Assembly (NCBI GenBank): GCA_013433145.1
Contig: CM024179.1
Span: forward strand, 1 to 64,000
Source of the DNA: Ascaris suum
Taxonomy: Eukaryota; Nematoda; Chromadorea; Rhabditida; Ascarididae
Length of the DNA stretch: 64,000 bases
Direction of reading: 5' to 3'
Made by a program: the position numbers and the translations under genes. The first letter of the stretch is position 1; each line of letters opens with the position of its first letter. Below, piece after piece: positions 1-10,600 of this stretch. Below the pieces are notes generated by a model. It did not search any database. It saw nothing but the letters and a program-made list of their open reading frames with translations, and had not been told where the DNA came from.

Positions 1-2530
1 TTTATTTTGTATTAGTTTTATTTTGATTTGGTTTTATTTTGATTTTATTTTTATTTTATTTTAGTTTTTTTTACTTTAGTTTTATTTTATTTTAGTTTTG
101 CTTTTACTTCAGTTTTATTTTATTTTAGTTTTATTTTATTTTAGTTTTATTTTATTTTGGTTCTATTTTATTTGGTTTTCTTTTATTTTGGTTTTATTTT
201 ATTTTAGTTTTGTTCTCTTTTGGTTTTATTTGATTTCAGTTTTGTTTTATTTTGGTTTTATTTTATTTTGGTTTTATTTTATTTTAGTTTTATTTTAATT
301 TAGTTTTTATTTATTTTAGTTTTAGTTTACATAGTTTTATTCTATTTAGGTTTTATTTTATTTTTATTTTAGTTTTTATTTTATTTTTAATTTTATTTTA
401 GTTTTATTTTATTTTAGTTTTCATTTTATTTAGTTTTATTTTATTTTAGTTTTATTTTATTTTAGTTTTTATTTTCTTTTAGTTTTATTTTCCTTTAGTT
501 ATATTTTATTTTGGTTTTATTTTATTTTAGTTTTATTTTACTTTAGTTTTATTTTATTTTAGTTTTATTATTTTAATTTTTGTTTTATTTTATTTTGCTT
601 TTATTTTATTTTATTTTTATTTTATTTTGTTTTATTTTAATTAGTTTTATTTTAATTTAGTTTTATTTTAATTTAGATTTATTTTATTTTAGTTTTTATT
701 TACGTTAGTTTTATTTTATTTTAGTTTTATTTATTAGGTTTTATTTATTTTTAGTTTTATTTTATATCAGTTTTACTCATTTTTGGTTTTTTTTATAAAT
801 TTTAATATTGTTTTGGTTTTATTTTATTTTAGTTTTATTTTAGATCTGGTTTATTTTATTTTAGTTTTATTTTATTCTACTTTTATTTTATTTTGTTTTA
901 TTTTATTTGGTTTTATTTTATTTTAGTTTTATTTTATTTTAGTCTTATTCTATTTTGGTTTAATTTTGTTTTAGTTTTATTTTGTTTTGTTTTTATTTTA
1001 ATTTAGTTTTATTTTATTCTACTTTTATTTTATTTTAGTTTTATTTTATTTTAGGTTTATTTTCTTTTAGTTTTATTTTATTTTGGTTTCATTTTATTTT
1101 ACTTTTATTTTATTTTAGTTTTATTTTATTTTAGTTTTATTTTCTTTTAGTTTTATTTTACATTAGTTTTATTTTATTTTAGTGTCATTTTTATTTATTT
1201 TTATTTTATTTTAATTTTATTTTGTACCAGTTTTATGTTACTTTGGTTTTATTTTATTTTAGCGTTATTTTATTTTCGTTTTTTTTTTTTTTTAATTTTA
1301 TTTTGGTTTTATATTAATTTAGCTTTATTTTATTTTAGTTCTATTTTATTTTAGTTTTATTTTTATTTTACTTCTATTTTCTTTTAGTTTTATTTTATTT
1401 TACTTTTTTTTATATTGGTTTTCTTTTAATTTAGTTTTATTTTATTTTGGTTTTATTTTGCATTAGTTTTATTTTATTTTAGTTTTATTTTACTTTACTT
1501 TCATTTTATTTGCTTTTATTTTCTTTAGTTTCTTTATTTTAGTTTATTTTATTTTTAGTTTATTTTATTTTAGTTATTTTATCTTAATTTAGTTTTATTT
1601 TCTTTTAGTTTTATTTTATTTTAGTTTTATTTTTATTTTGCTTCTATTTTAATTTAGTTTTATTTTATTTCAGTTTTATTTTATGTTGGTTTTTATTTTA
1701 TTTTAGTTTTAGTTTAGTTTAGTTTTATTTTGTTTTAGTTTTATTTTACATTAGTTTTAATTTTATTTTACTTTTATTTTATGTGGTTTTATTTTCTTTT
1801 ACTTTATTTTATTTTAGTTTTATTTTGCTTTAGTTTTATTTTATTTTAGTTTTATTCTATTTTAGCTCAAAGTTATTCTAGTTTTATTTTATTTTGGTTT
1901 CATTTTATTTTAGTTTTTATTTTATTTTTAATTTTATTTTAGTTTTATTTTATCTTGGTTTTATTTTATTTTAGTTTTGTTTTCTATTAGTTTTTTTTTA
2001 TATTAGTTTTATTTTATTTTGTTTTGTTTTATTTTAGTTTTATTTTGTATTAGTTTTATTTTGATTTGGTTTTATTTGATTTTAGTTTTATTTTATTTTA
2101 GTTTTCTTTTACTTCAGTTTTATTTTATTTTAGTTTTATTTTATTTTAGTTTTATTTTATTTTAGTTTTATTTTTAGTTTAGTTTTATTTTGTTTTAGTT
2201 TTATTTTATTTTAGTTTTATTTTATTGGTTTTCTTTTATTTGGTTTTATTTTATTTCAGTTTTGTTCTTATTTTGTTTTATTTGATTTCAGTTTTGTTTA
2301 TTTTGGTTTTATTTTATTTTGGTTTTATTTTATTTTAGTTTTATTCTTTTTTGTTTTATTCTATTTTGGTTTATTTTATTTCAGTGTTATTTGTATTAGT
2401 TTTATTCTGCATTAGTTTTATTTTATTTTAGGTTTATTTTGTTTTAGTTTTATTTTGTATTGGTTTTATTTTGATTTGGTTTCATTTGATTTTAGTTTTA
2501 TTTTTTTTAGTTTTCTTTTACTTTAGTTTT
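1..2530 (+). repeat. T-rich minisatellite array 1, unit (TTTTA)3G
   Basis: A tandem array of 16-base units built from three TTTTA blocks plus G, with many length and base variants. The top strand is almost free of C. This array repeats a longer variant containing GTATTAGTTTTATTTTGATT (near 2048, 2456 and at the extreme left), which I do not see in the other two arrays. The left end is cut by the window. The array grades into block C at about 2530. Short open frames inside it, such as 98-298, are products of the repeat and not genes. Confidence 0.95.
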
Positions 2531-2840
2531 ATTTTATTTAAGCTTTATTTTATTCTGTTTAAGTTTCATTATTGGTTTAGTTTTATTTTTGGTTGAGTTG
2601 AATTGGCAGGTTTTCTATTACTTTTATTATTAGCTTTTGTAGTAGTTAGTGATTAGTTTCATATTTGGTTTTATTATTAGTTTCGCTTTATTATTAGTCT
2701 ACTTTTATTATTAATTTGGGTTTATGCGAGCATAATTTCATCATTTACCTATATAATTATTATAAGTTAAGTTTTATTATTAGTTTAGTTAGTTGTGTGA
2801 TTAGATAGGTTTTGTTGGTGTGTATATGCGTGGACATATG

Positions 2841-2876
<36 letters not shown>

Positions 2877-3200
2877 ATATATATATATTATATTTATTTT
2901 CTTTTGCTAGGTCGGTAAGGGAAGATTGCCTCTATAAAAATGTGTTCTTTACGAGTGATCTTTCTTTGCAGGTGGTCCCTGTGTTGAACCAGTTCGTGGC
3001 GGTGGCGACCGTCTTGAATCCTCATTGGTTTAACAACTTGTATGCCGACACTTGTTTGATCTTCATTCTTATCTCATCCGTATTGGTTGTGACCTATCTT
3101 GCCTTCGGCACTGTAGCCGTCGATGTGAATTGCTTGCGGCCTCGGTTGCTGATCAATATATTTGAGTGATTCAGTACTGATCGTCGTGAGTCCTGCAACT
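2530..3200 (+). repeat. Block C, unit 1 copy, with a degraded hydrophobic coding-like stretch
   Basis: This stretch matches 30520-31193 nearly base for base. It starts as satellite-like TTATTAG sequence and contains a TA tract. It then has a more complex part at about 2900-3175 that reads as a hydrophobic peptide (for example CLIFILISSVLVVTYLAFG in the frame 2942-3169). In the unit 2 copy the same frame is broken and another frame gives a hydrophobic run ending AVATVLILIGVTTCMPTL. Two frames that are hydrophobic in sequence suggest a transmembrane exon that has taken indels. T-rich DNA encodes hydrophobic residues by chance, so this stays weak. No family recognised. Confidence 0.5.
2844..2894. 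repeat. (TA)n microsatellite
   Basis: A TA dinucleotide tract interrupted once by TTTT. The counterpart in unit 2 (30826-30891) is longer, so the tract length has changed since the duplication. Confidence 0.9.
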
Positions 3201-3760
3201 TATTATTATTTATATTATTAGTTTTATTGTAAGCTTTTTTTATTAGATTTTTTACTAATTTAGTTGTATTGTTTGCTTTTGTTCTTTTTCTATTTAGTTT
3301 TATTATTTGTTTAGTTTTAATAATTTGATTGGTTTAGTTTTATTATTGATTTAATTGAAGTGTTAGTTTTGTTTTGTTATCGCTTTAGTTTTATCACAAT
3401 TTTGAGTTTATTGTTGCTTTAATTTTGTTATTAGTTTTGTTTTATTGTTAGTTTGGTTTCTTGTTACTTATCTATATTATTAGTTTAGATGAATTATTTG
3501 TTTGGATCTACTGTTAGTTTTGTTTGATTATGTTTTAGTTTTATTATTAGTTTTTTGTGACTGTCAGTTTAGCTTTCTGACTAGTTTTGTTTTATTATGA
3601 GTTTACTAAGACTATCAGTTTCAGTTTGTTATTAGTTTTGTCTTTTTATTCGATTATTCTTATTATTCGTTTAGTTGAATCATTAGTTTTGCTATTAGTT
3701 TTTTACTAGACTTAGTATTCGTTTTATTAACTGTTTCATTGTTAGTTTTATTTGTTTTTC
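3201..3760 (+). repeat. TTATTAG-type low-complexity tract, unit 1 (deleted form)
   Basis: Irregular T-rich repeats around TTATTAGTTTTATTATT. The tract matches 32249-32780, while the sequence before 3200 matches up to 31193. The roughly 1.06 kb lying between in unit 2 is therefore missing here. There is no coding signal. Confidence 0.85.
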
Positions 3761-3820
3761 AGTTTCAAAGTTTAAAATCTACGATAAACGGATAAGCAAA
3801 CAGACGGGCGGAGAAGTACA
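3761..3820 (-). other. 60-base inverted copy of 4135-4194 at a duplication edge
   Basis: The stretch from AGTTTCAAAGTTTAAAATC to GAGAAGTACA is the reverse complement of 4135-4194 with only a couple of mismatches (AGCAAACAG for AGCAGACAG, GGAGAAG for GGACAAG). It sits exactly between the TTATTAG tract and the start of block B. It is absent at the corresponding edge in unit 2 (about 37840-37898). It looks like a snap-back templated insertion. Confidence 0.85.
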
Positions 3821-4040
3821 CAAAATACCTAGGCAATATACTTCATTTTAATCCAACTCCTACTTATCGTTCATTTTGTTTTGCAACCGAATACCATTAT
3901 CACCCATGAGATGAAGTGCGAATTGTTGACTGTTAGGTGCATTGACATATCCGCCTTTGACAACTAGTGGCCACAAATTTGAGACTCAGATTTGGGTCTA
4001 GATCAGACTTAGGTCCGTGATTTATTGTCATTACTCAGAT

Positions 4041-4274
4041 TTAGGTATGAAGTAAGATTTTAGCACATTTATACATTTCCACAAGTTTGCACTTCCGAAC
4101 CACATTATGTCGAAGCCACGTAGGTGTACACTCGTGTACTTGTCCGCCCGTCTGTCTGCTTATCCGTTTATCGTAGATTTTAAACTTTGAAACTGCTGAT
4201 GCTAGAATTGCGTTTAGTGGATGTAATCGTCGTAGAAGTCTCTTGCGCTCTCCTTCAAGTTCACGCACGGTCAT
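4041..4274 (-). CDS. Small open frame retained in both copies of block B, 77 aa, function unknown
   Basis: A 77-residue open frame starting MTVRELEGERKRLLRRLHPL, basic and charged at its start. The copy at 38112-38345 has the same length with almost the same sequence. Because the copies come from one recent duplication, conservation is weak evidence for function. The N-terminal 30 residues look more protein-like than the rest. No family recognised. The inverted insertion at 3761 was copied from within this frame. It may be a chance open frame. Confidence 0.2.
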   Translation of the reverse strand: MTVRELEGERKRLLRRLHPLNAILASAVSKFKIYDKRISRQTGGQVHECTPTWLRHNVVRKCKLVEMYKCAKILLHT

Positions 4275-5209
4275 TCAAAAACTTTACAGCGCGAATTTAA
4301 CCAAAATTTTATGGAAGATTATCCACGGCGGATGTAATAAATCGATAAAATTATTAAAATCATTTGAATCTTTAGCGAATTGCAATTGCAGATATAGTTT
4401 CGGGTTCGGCTCTCGATTCGAATCGGTCATGTCGCGTGTATTACCTGCGAAGCAAACTCTCAGTGATATGCGATGGCATTCACTACTTATTTACCAGGTT
4501 TATTCGATCATTTTAAATTCGCGCTGTAAATTTTTTTTTTCGTTTTGGGGTAGGATAATGACATGTTGGTGAGGTAGAACTTAATAATCAAATTATAATT
4601 AGAGTCGCTTTCTCGTCATTAATTAATTCATTAGTTGCAACAACTAGACGTTCAGTAAGGAAAACGCAAAAGAGTGAGATAATCTGTGATTGATCTCTCT
4701 TTACTTTGATAACTTTATAATAAAAGGAATTTCTCACTTTTTTTGAATAACCGCTCAGCCACGCGGGCTTCTTCATACGGCAAAGTTACTTGTTGTTGAT
4801 TGTTTATACTGGCTCAAAACAAGTTTCTTCATTGCATTTTCAAGCAAAAAAACTTCATACACTTAATAAAACTGAAGCAATTATTCTTCCAATAATGGCA
4901 TGCTACCAGTAAAAGTGACGGAGCTGTTCCTAGAAAATTGGATTAGTATTGAACCAGTGATAAGATATCATAAAATCTTTTTATAGCGATCGTGAAATTG
5001 ATATTTTAATAACATCCTTGCGGAAAATTTTAAAAACACCTACGCTTATTTATCAGATTTTTTTTTTTTTTTTTTTTTTTTGAGGTCGCAGCCTTTTGTC
5101 GTCCATTATTGACCATGTTTGGTCATTTTATCTAGTCCCAGTTGCCTTTTAAACGATTGCTAAATGAAATGATGAGTATGCCTCCTTCTTTAATTAATCG
5201 GATTTGCAG

Positions 5210-5345
5210 AACACAGTAAATGGCGAACATCATATATTGATCGATAATACGAGCTCTATGATGGACAATGTTGGGGGACACGTGGCTAGACTAGAACGAC
5301 AGTTGTTCCTCGGCGGTCTCCCTCCGGCGTGCCGTTATCACCGAG
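5210..5345 (+). pseudogene. Laminin-G domain exon, unit 1 copy, frameshifted
   Basis: The exon lies between a TTTGCAG acceptor and a GAG|GTAATC donor. It encodes a laminin-G end strand with the hallmark LFLGGLPP, preceded by HILIDNTSS. Compared with the unit 2 exon (39272-39408), one C is missing in the run after GGTCTC, giving CCCTCCGG for CCCTCCCGG. The frame therefore shifts right after GGLPP and one residue changes T to M. Either this copy is a pseudoexon or the lost C is a sequencing error in a short homopolymer. Confidence 0.6.
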
Positions 5346-5533
5346 GTAATCAGGCTATCCATAAAATTATATCATGCGGTCCAACACTTTTTATATGCGT
5401 TATTGGCATGCTTGTGTAATAAGTGGAATGTATGCGTAAAGTCTTTCGTATGGGCTTTCTCGCTATCTGAAAAGAGGCTCTACGATGAATGGGAAAAAAT
5501 GTGGCATATGTGAATTTTCATAAATTGCTCCCA

Positions 5534-5661
5534 TGTTAAAATTTTGCATCTTGAAGTTTAAATTGCTCCCATAAATTGCAGTTTGAAGTAAATTGAAGTA
5601 AAGTATCTTGAAGTAAATTGCAGTTTGAAGTAAATCACTTGAAGTAAATTGCTCCCATAAA
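5534..5661. other. 128-base patchwork filler at the site of a 3.4-kb deletion
   Basis: In unit 2 the flanks of this point lie 3.42 kb apart (39600 and 43024). Here they are joined by filler made of repeated scraps of both flanks: ATTGCTCCCATAAATTGCAG, GCATCTTGAAG and TTGAAGTAAATTGCAGTTTG, each more than once. ATTGCTCCCAT comes from the left flank. TTGCAGTTT and TTGCATCTTGAAG come from the right flank. This is what repeated short template-primed synthesis at a break would leave. Confidence 0.85.
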
Positions 5662-7296
5662 TTGCAGTTTTAAATATTTGCATCTTGAAGCATCACAGAG
5701 TGGAATTCTCTGAGGCACTCACTCATTTCTTTATGCGTTTCACAATTTTGCCCGAATGTAAGCAATTTTTCGTCGTTTAGTATTTGCTTGATATAGAAAG
5801 CGCGTGTTTTCGCTCAGAGAGTGATTAAAATAAGATTATTTAAAGAAAATAAAGTTCCAAAGTTTGAAGTGGAGTTTGCATTTTCGACAAAAATCGGTCA
5901 ATAGCAGTGCAGCTATGAGTGTGGCGATCATTATTAGTTTAAAGGCAGTGAAAAGCTCGGTGGCCTTCTTTTCTATGCGTTAGTTTCATATTTCGATTTC
6001 AAGGCCATAATTTCTCTTGAATAATTTCTTATTCGGTGGCTGTTCTTTCAGTTATGCAAACTGACGAAATATAAGATGAAATCTTTTATTTGCGATACGA
6101 ATACAAAAACTTTGAGGAAGGGTGGAACGAGGCGAGGAAATTCGCTGGTAAGGTTTAATCGAATTTCGAGACACTTGTAAAACTTGTGATCGATGTGTTC
6201 TATGAACATTTTTAGAAATAGCAACATATATAACCTATGTTTTGGTAATTTCAGTGTAGTTTCGTGGCACGTTTTCTATTCCTAGTGATGTGAAATACTT
6301 TGAAATCCAACGTAGTTCCAGAGTAAAAGAGGTAATGGACTGTTCGATTCTCTACGCTGATGACGTCTTCCGCCAAAGCACAGAATATCACTTCGTCATA
6401 AGTAGGCAGTTTGCTAATATAGCAGAATAAATTTTTCATTTCTTCGAGAAAGTTATCAAAATCATACGCATGTAATTAGTAAATGTGATTGGAGAATTTT
6501 CCATTACTTGTAGTTAAATATCGCCGATAATGAATTGATCGTGTATGGATGTCAAGCGAAATAACACGAAAGATCGTATGGGAATATCGATGTGCTATTG
6601 TCAGTGAGAATGGCAACCGTAGTGTGAGCACGTTTTTGCAAACTAGAGGTGGGTGACTACCTGTTACATTTACTTTTTAATGATAAAATATTTCTGTGAT
6701 ATTTTTAGTAAGACCGACGTTCATAGTAGAAATTCTAAAATCTTTCATTGTCAACAATGGAAATTTGTCAATGAATGGAAACAGTGATTGCATCTAGTTC
6801 CGTTTTTCTAGTTTCGGACATGAAAGCCGTTTGTTGAAAGAACTTTGTATTTTCTCTGTAGGGAATCGCAATGCAGTTCCATTTTTTGGCGGTTGTATCT
6901 GACATCACTGCTCGTAATTTCGGTTTTTGTTAAATTTTAGCTCTATAGCATCTATTTCTTTATTATACTATTTTTCATGTTTCTGCTCATTATTGCTAAC
7001 ATTTTCTTATGTGATAGATTTGTTGAATACAAGCCATATTTCTGCTTGATTAGTATTCAGTAGATCAGAAAAGGCCTACACAGAAGAATTTTTGCGATTG
7101 CGAACTTCAAATGACAATCTTTTAATAGCACAGTAGAGAGATGCTGAGCGTAGCTCCCAATCTTACTATAGAAATTCTTTCCTGCTCAAAGTGGCAGCAT
7201 TTAAAAGAGGAGTTATACAGAACTATGTCGTTATTGCCAATGATAGCTTTCTTAGGGCGCTGTTTCCGTTCGTTTGAAAATGAAATGATCTTGCAG
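5662..7296. other. Right part of block B unit 1: no gene recognised before the Ig exon
   Basis: Non-coding by inspection. Short open frames on both strands (for example 6251-6439 minus) are not matched by intact counterparts at 43030-44713. The counterpart of the 73-aa open frame at 44472-44693 is interrupted here (about 7080-7275) by several indels. Confidence 0.5.
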
Positions 7297-7439
7297 GGCC
7301 GACGGCGCAAATAACATCAATCAGGAATGAATCGGTGGCAGTGGGGATGGCAACATTTCTTCATTGCACAAAAACACAACTGAAGATTCCTACCATTCAA
7401 CGGACACGTGATGGCAACGTTATCATCAACTCCCATTGA
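7297..7439 (+). pseudogene. Ig-domain exon (strands A-C), unit 1 copy
   Basis: After a CTTGCAG acceptor the frame reads PTAQITSIRNESVAVGMATF and then LHC and RTRDGN. This is the start of an I-set Ig domain: a proline-rich entry, the hydrophobic B strand with its cysteine, then the RDG turn after strand C. A TGA follows at 7437-7439, at the same place as in the unit 2 copy (44851). An earlier donor could avoid it. This copy has one extra codon (K after the Cys) relative to unit 2. The neighbouring Ig exons of unit 2 (42496 and 45374) are both missing here, so this exon is orphaned. Confidence 0.55.
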
Positions 7440-7622
7440 GCGGTTCGTGCATAAATTGCAATGCTTTAGTATTCGTTTGTGATGAAAAAACCCTACAGAA
7501 GGGAAGGTATAAATTTTAGCAAGTGCAAATAGCGGTATAGAGAAGTCTTATTGCAAGTGAAGTTTCGAATCATTGCAGAAAAATTACTTAGCTCTTATCA
7601 ACACATAATCAGTTGTCGTTTT

Positions 7623-10600
7623 ATTTTATTTTAGCTTTATTTTATTTTATTTTTATTTATTTTAATTTTATTTTGTTTTATTTCAATTTAGTTTTATTTT
7701 ATTTTAGTTTTATTTTATGTTGGTTTTATTTTATTTTAGTTTTACTTTAATTAGTTTTATTTTATTTTAGTTTTATTTTACATTACTTTTATTTTATTTT
7801 AGTTTTATTTATTTTAGTTTTATTTTATTTTACTTTTCTTTTCTTTTATTTTATTTTGTTTTATTTTTATTTTATTTTGTTTTATTTTAATTTAGTTTTA
7901 TTTTACTTTAGTTTTATTTTATTATGGCTTTATTTATTTTATTTTAGTTTTATTTTTTTTATTTTATTTTATTTTATTTTACTTTTATTTTATTTTAGTT
8001 TTATTTTATTTTGGTTTTTTATTTAATTTAGTTTTATTTTATTTTGGTTTTATTTTACATAGTTTTATTTTATTTTAGTTTTTTTTGTTTTAATTTTATT
8101 TTAGTTTTATTTCATTTTAGTTTTATTTTATTTTACTTTGCTTTTATTTTGGTTTTATTATTTTAGTTTTATTTTAATTTAGTTTTATTTTTTTTAGTTT
8201 TATTTACATTAGTTTTATTTTATTTTAGTTCATTTTTATTTATTTTTATTTTATTTTAATTTTATTTTGTACTAGTTTTATTTTACTTTGGTTTTATTTT
8301 ATTTTAGCGTTATTTTATTTTCGTTTTATTTTATTTTAATTTTATTTTGGTTTTATTTTATTTTAGTTTTTTTTTAATTTAGTTTATTTTATTTTAGTTT
8401 TATTTTACATTAGTTTTATTTTATTTTGGTTTTATTTTATTTTATTTTAGTTTATTTTGTTTTAGTTTTATTTTATTTTAGTTTTATTTTCTTTTAGTTA
8501 TATTTTATTTTGGTTTTATTTATTTTTAGTTTTATTTTATTTTAGTTTTATTTTCTTTTAGTTTTATTTTATTTTAGTTTTATTTTATTATGGCTTTATT
8601 TTATTTTATTTAGTTTTATTTTATTTTAGTTTTATTTTATTTTACTTTTATTTGATTTTAGTTTTATTTTACATTAGTTTTATTTTATTTTAGTTTCATT
8701 TTAATTTATTTTATTTTATATTAATGTTATTTTGTACTAGTTTTACTTTACTTTGGTTTTATTTTATTTTAGCGTTATTTTATTTTAGTTTTATTTTGTT
8801 TTAATTTTATTTTAGTTTTATTTCATTTTGGTTTTATTTTGTTTTACTTTTATTTTCTTTTAGTTTATTTTTATTTTCTTTTTATTTATTTTAGTTTTAC
8901 TTTATTTTGGTTTTCTTTTACTTTAGTTTTATTTTTTTACTTTTACTGAACATTAGTCTTTTTCTATTTTGGTTTTTTTTTATATTAGGTTAATTTTATT
9001 TTAGTTTTATTTTCTTTTAGTTTATTTTATTTTCGTTTTATTTTAGTTTAGTTTTATTTTATTTTAGTTTTACTTTATTTTTATTTTTATTTTAGTTTTA
9101 TTTTATTTTTATTTTATTTTATTTTAGTTTTATTTTATTTTAGTTTTTTTTATTTTAGTTTATTTTATTTTAGTTTTATTATTTTAGTTTTATTTTATTT
9201 TAGTTTTATTTTATTTTAGTTTTATTTTATTTTAGTTTTATTTTATTTTAATTTTATTTTAGTTTTATTTTGTTTTTTGTTTTATTTTATTTTTGTTTTA
9301 TTTTTATTTTATTTTAGTTTTATTTTTTTTAATTTTATTTTATTTTAATTTATTTTTATTTTAGTTTTCATTTTAATTTTATTTTATTTTAGTTTTATTT
9401 TATTTTAGTTTTATTTTTATTTTAGTTTTAATTTTATTTTAATTTTATTTTAGTTTTATTTTATTTTAGTTTTATTTTATTTTAGTTTTATTTTATTTTA
9501 GTTTTATTTTATTTAGTTTTATTTTTATTTTTGTTTTATTTTATTTTAGTTTCATTTTATTTTAGTTATATTTTATTTTAGTTTTATTTTATTTTAGTTA
9601 TATTTTATTGTAGTTTTATTTTATTTTAGTTTTAGTTTGTATTAGTTTTATTTTAACTTCGTTTATTTATTTCAGTTTTGTTACATTTTAGTTTTATTTT
9701 ATTTTAGTTTTATTTTCTTTTAGTTTATTTATTTTTTTTTTTTATTTTATTTTAGTTTTATTTTATTTAGTTTTATTTTGTATTAGTTTTATTTTAACTT
9801 CGTTTTATTTTATTTCAGTTTTATTTCAGATTAGTTTTATTTTATTTTAGTTTTATTTTATTTTAGTTTTATTTTATTTTAGTTTTATTTTATTTTTTTA
9901 GTTCATTTTATTTTAGTTTTATTTTTTTTAGTTATATTTTATTTTAGTTATATTTTATTTTAGTTTTATTTTATTTTAGTTTTATTTTATTTTAGTTTTA
10001 TTTTGTTTTAGTTTTATTTTATTTTAATTTTATTTTAGTTTTGTTTTATTTTAGTTTTATTTTTTTTAGTTACATTTTATTTTAGTTTTATTTTATTTTA
10101 GTTTTATTTTATTTTAGTTTTATTTTATTTTAGTTTTATTTTGTTTAGTTTTATTTTATTTTATTTTATTTTATTTTAGTTTTATTTTATTTTAGTTTTA
10201 TTTTATTTTAGTTTTATTTTTATTTTAGTTTTATTTTATTTTAGTTTTATTTTATTGTTGTTTTATTTTATTTTAGTTTTAGTTAGTTTGTATTAGTTTA
10301 TTTTTGACTTCGTTTTATTTTATTTTCAGTTTTAGTACATTTTAGTTTTATTTTATTTTGGTTTTATTTTCTTTTAGTTTATTTTATTTTTTTTTTTTTA
10401 TTTGATTTTAGTTTTATTTATTTTAGTTTTATTTGTATTAGTTTTATTTTAACTTCGTTTTATTTTATTTCAGTTTTATTTCAGATTAGTTTTATTTATT
10501 TCAGTTTTATTTTATTTTAGTTTTATTTTATTTTAGTTTTGTTTTATTTCAGCTTTTATTTTACTTTAGTTTCATTTTATTTTAGTTTTATTTTATTTTA

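Larger units (their letters stand above)
3827..7622 (+). repeat. Segmental duplication block B, unit 1 (internally deleted copy)
   Basis: Near-identical to 37898-39600 (here 3827-5533) and 43024-45037 (here 5662-7622). The central 3.42 kb of the unit 2 copy is gone and replaced by filler at 5534-5661. The right edge ends in GTCGTTTT and continues straight into the TTTTA satellite. In unit 2 the same bases continue as GAGCGC.... The block carries a laminin-G exon and an Ig exon, both damaged or doubtful. Confidence 0.92.

Noticed and set aside
98..298. 66-aa open frame of F/L/Y/I repeats in array 1
   Set aside because: Direct product of the T-rich 16-base satellite; such frames appear wherever variants remove TAG, with no start context or splice evidence.
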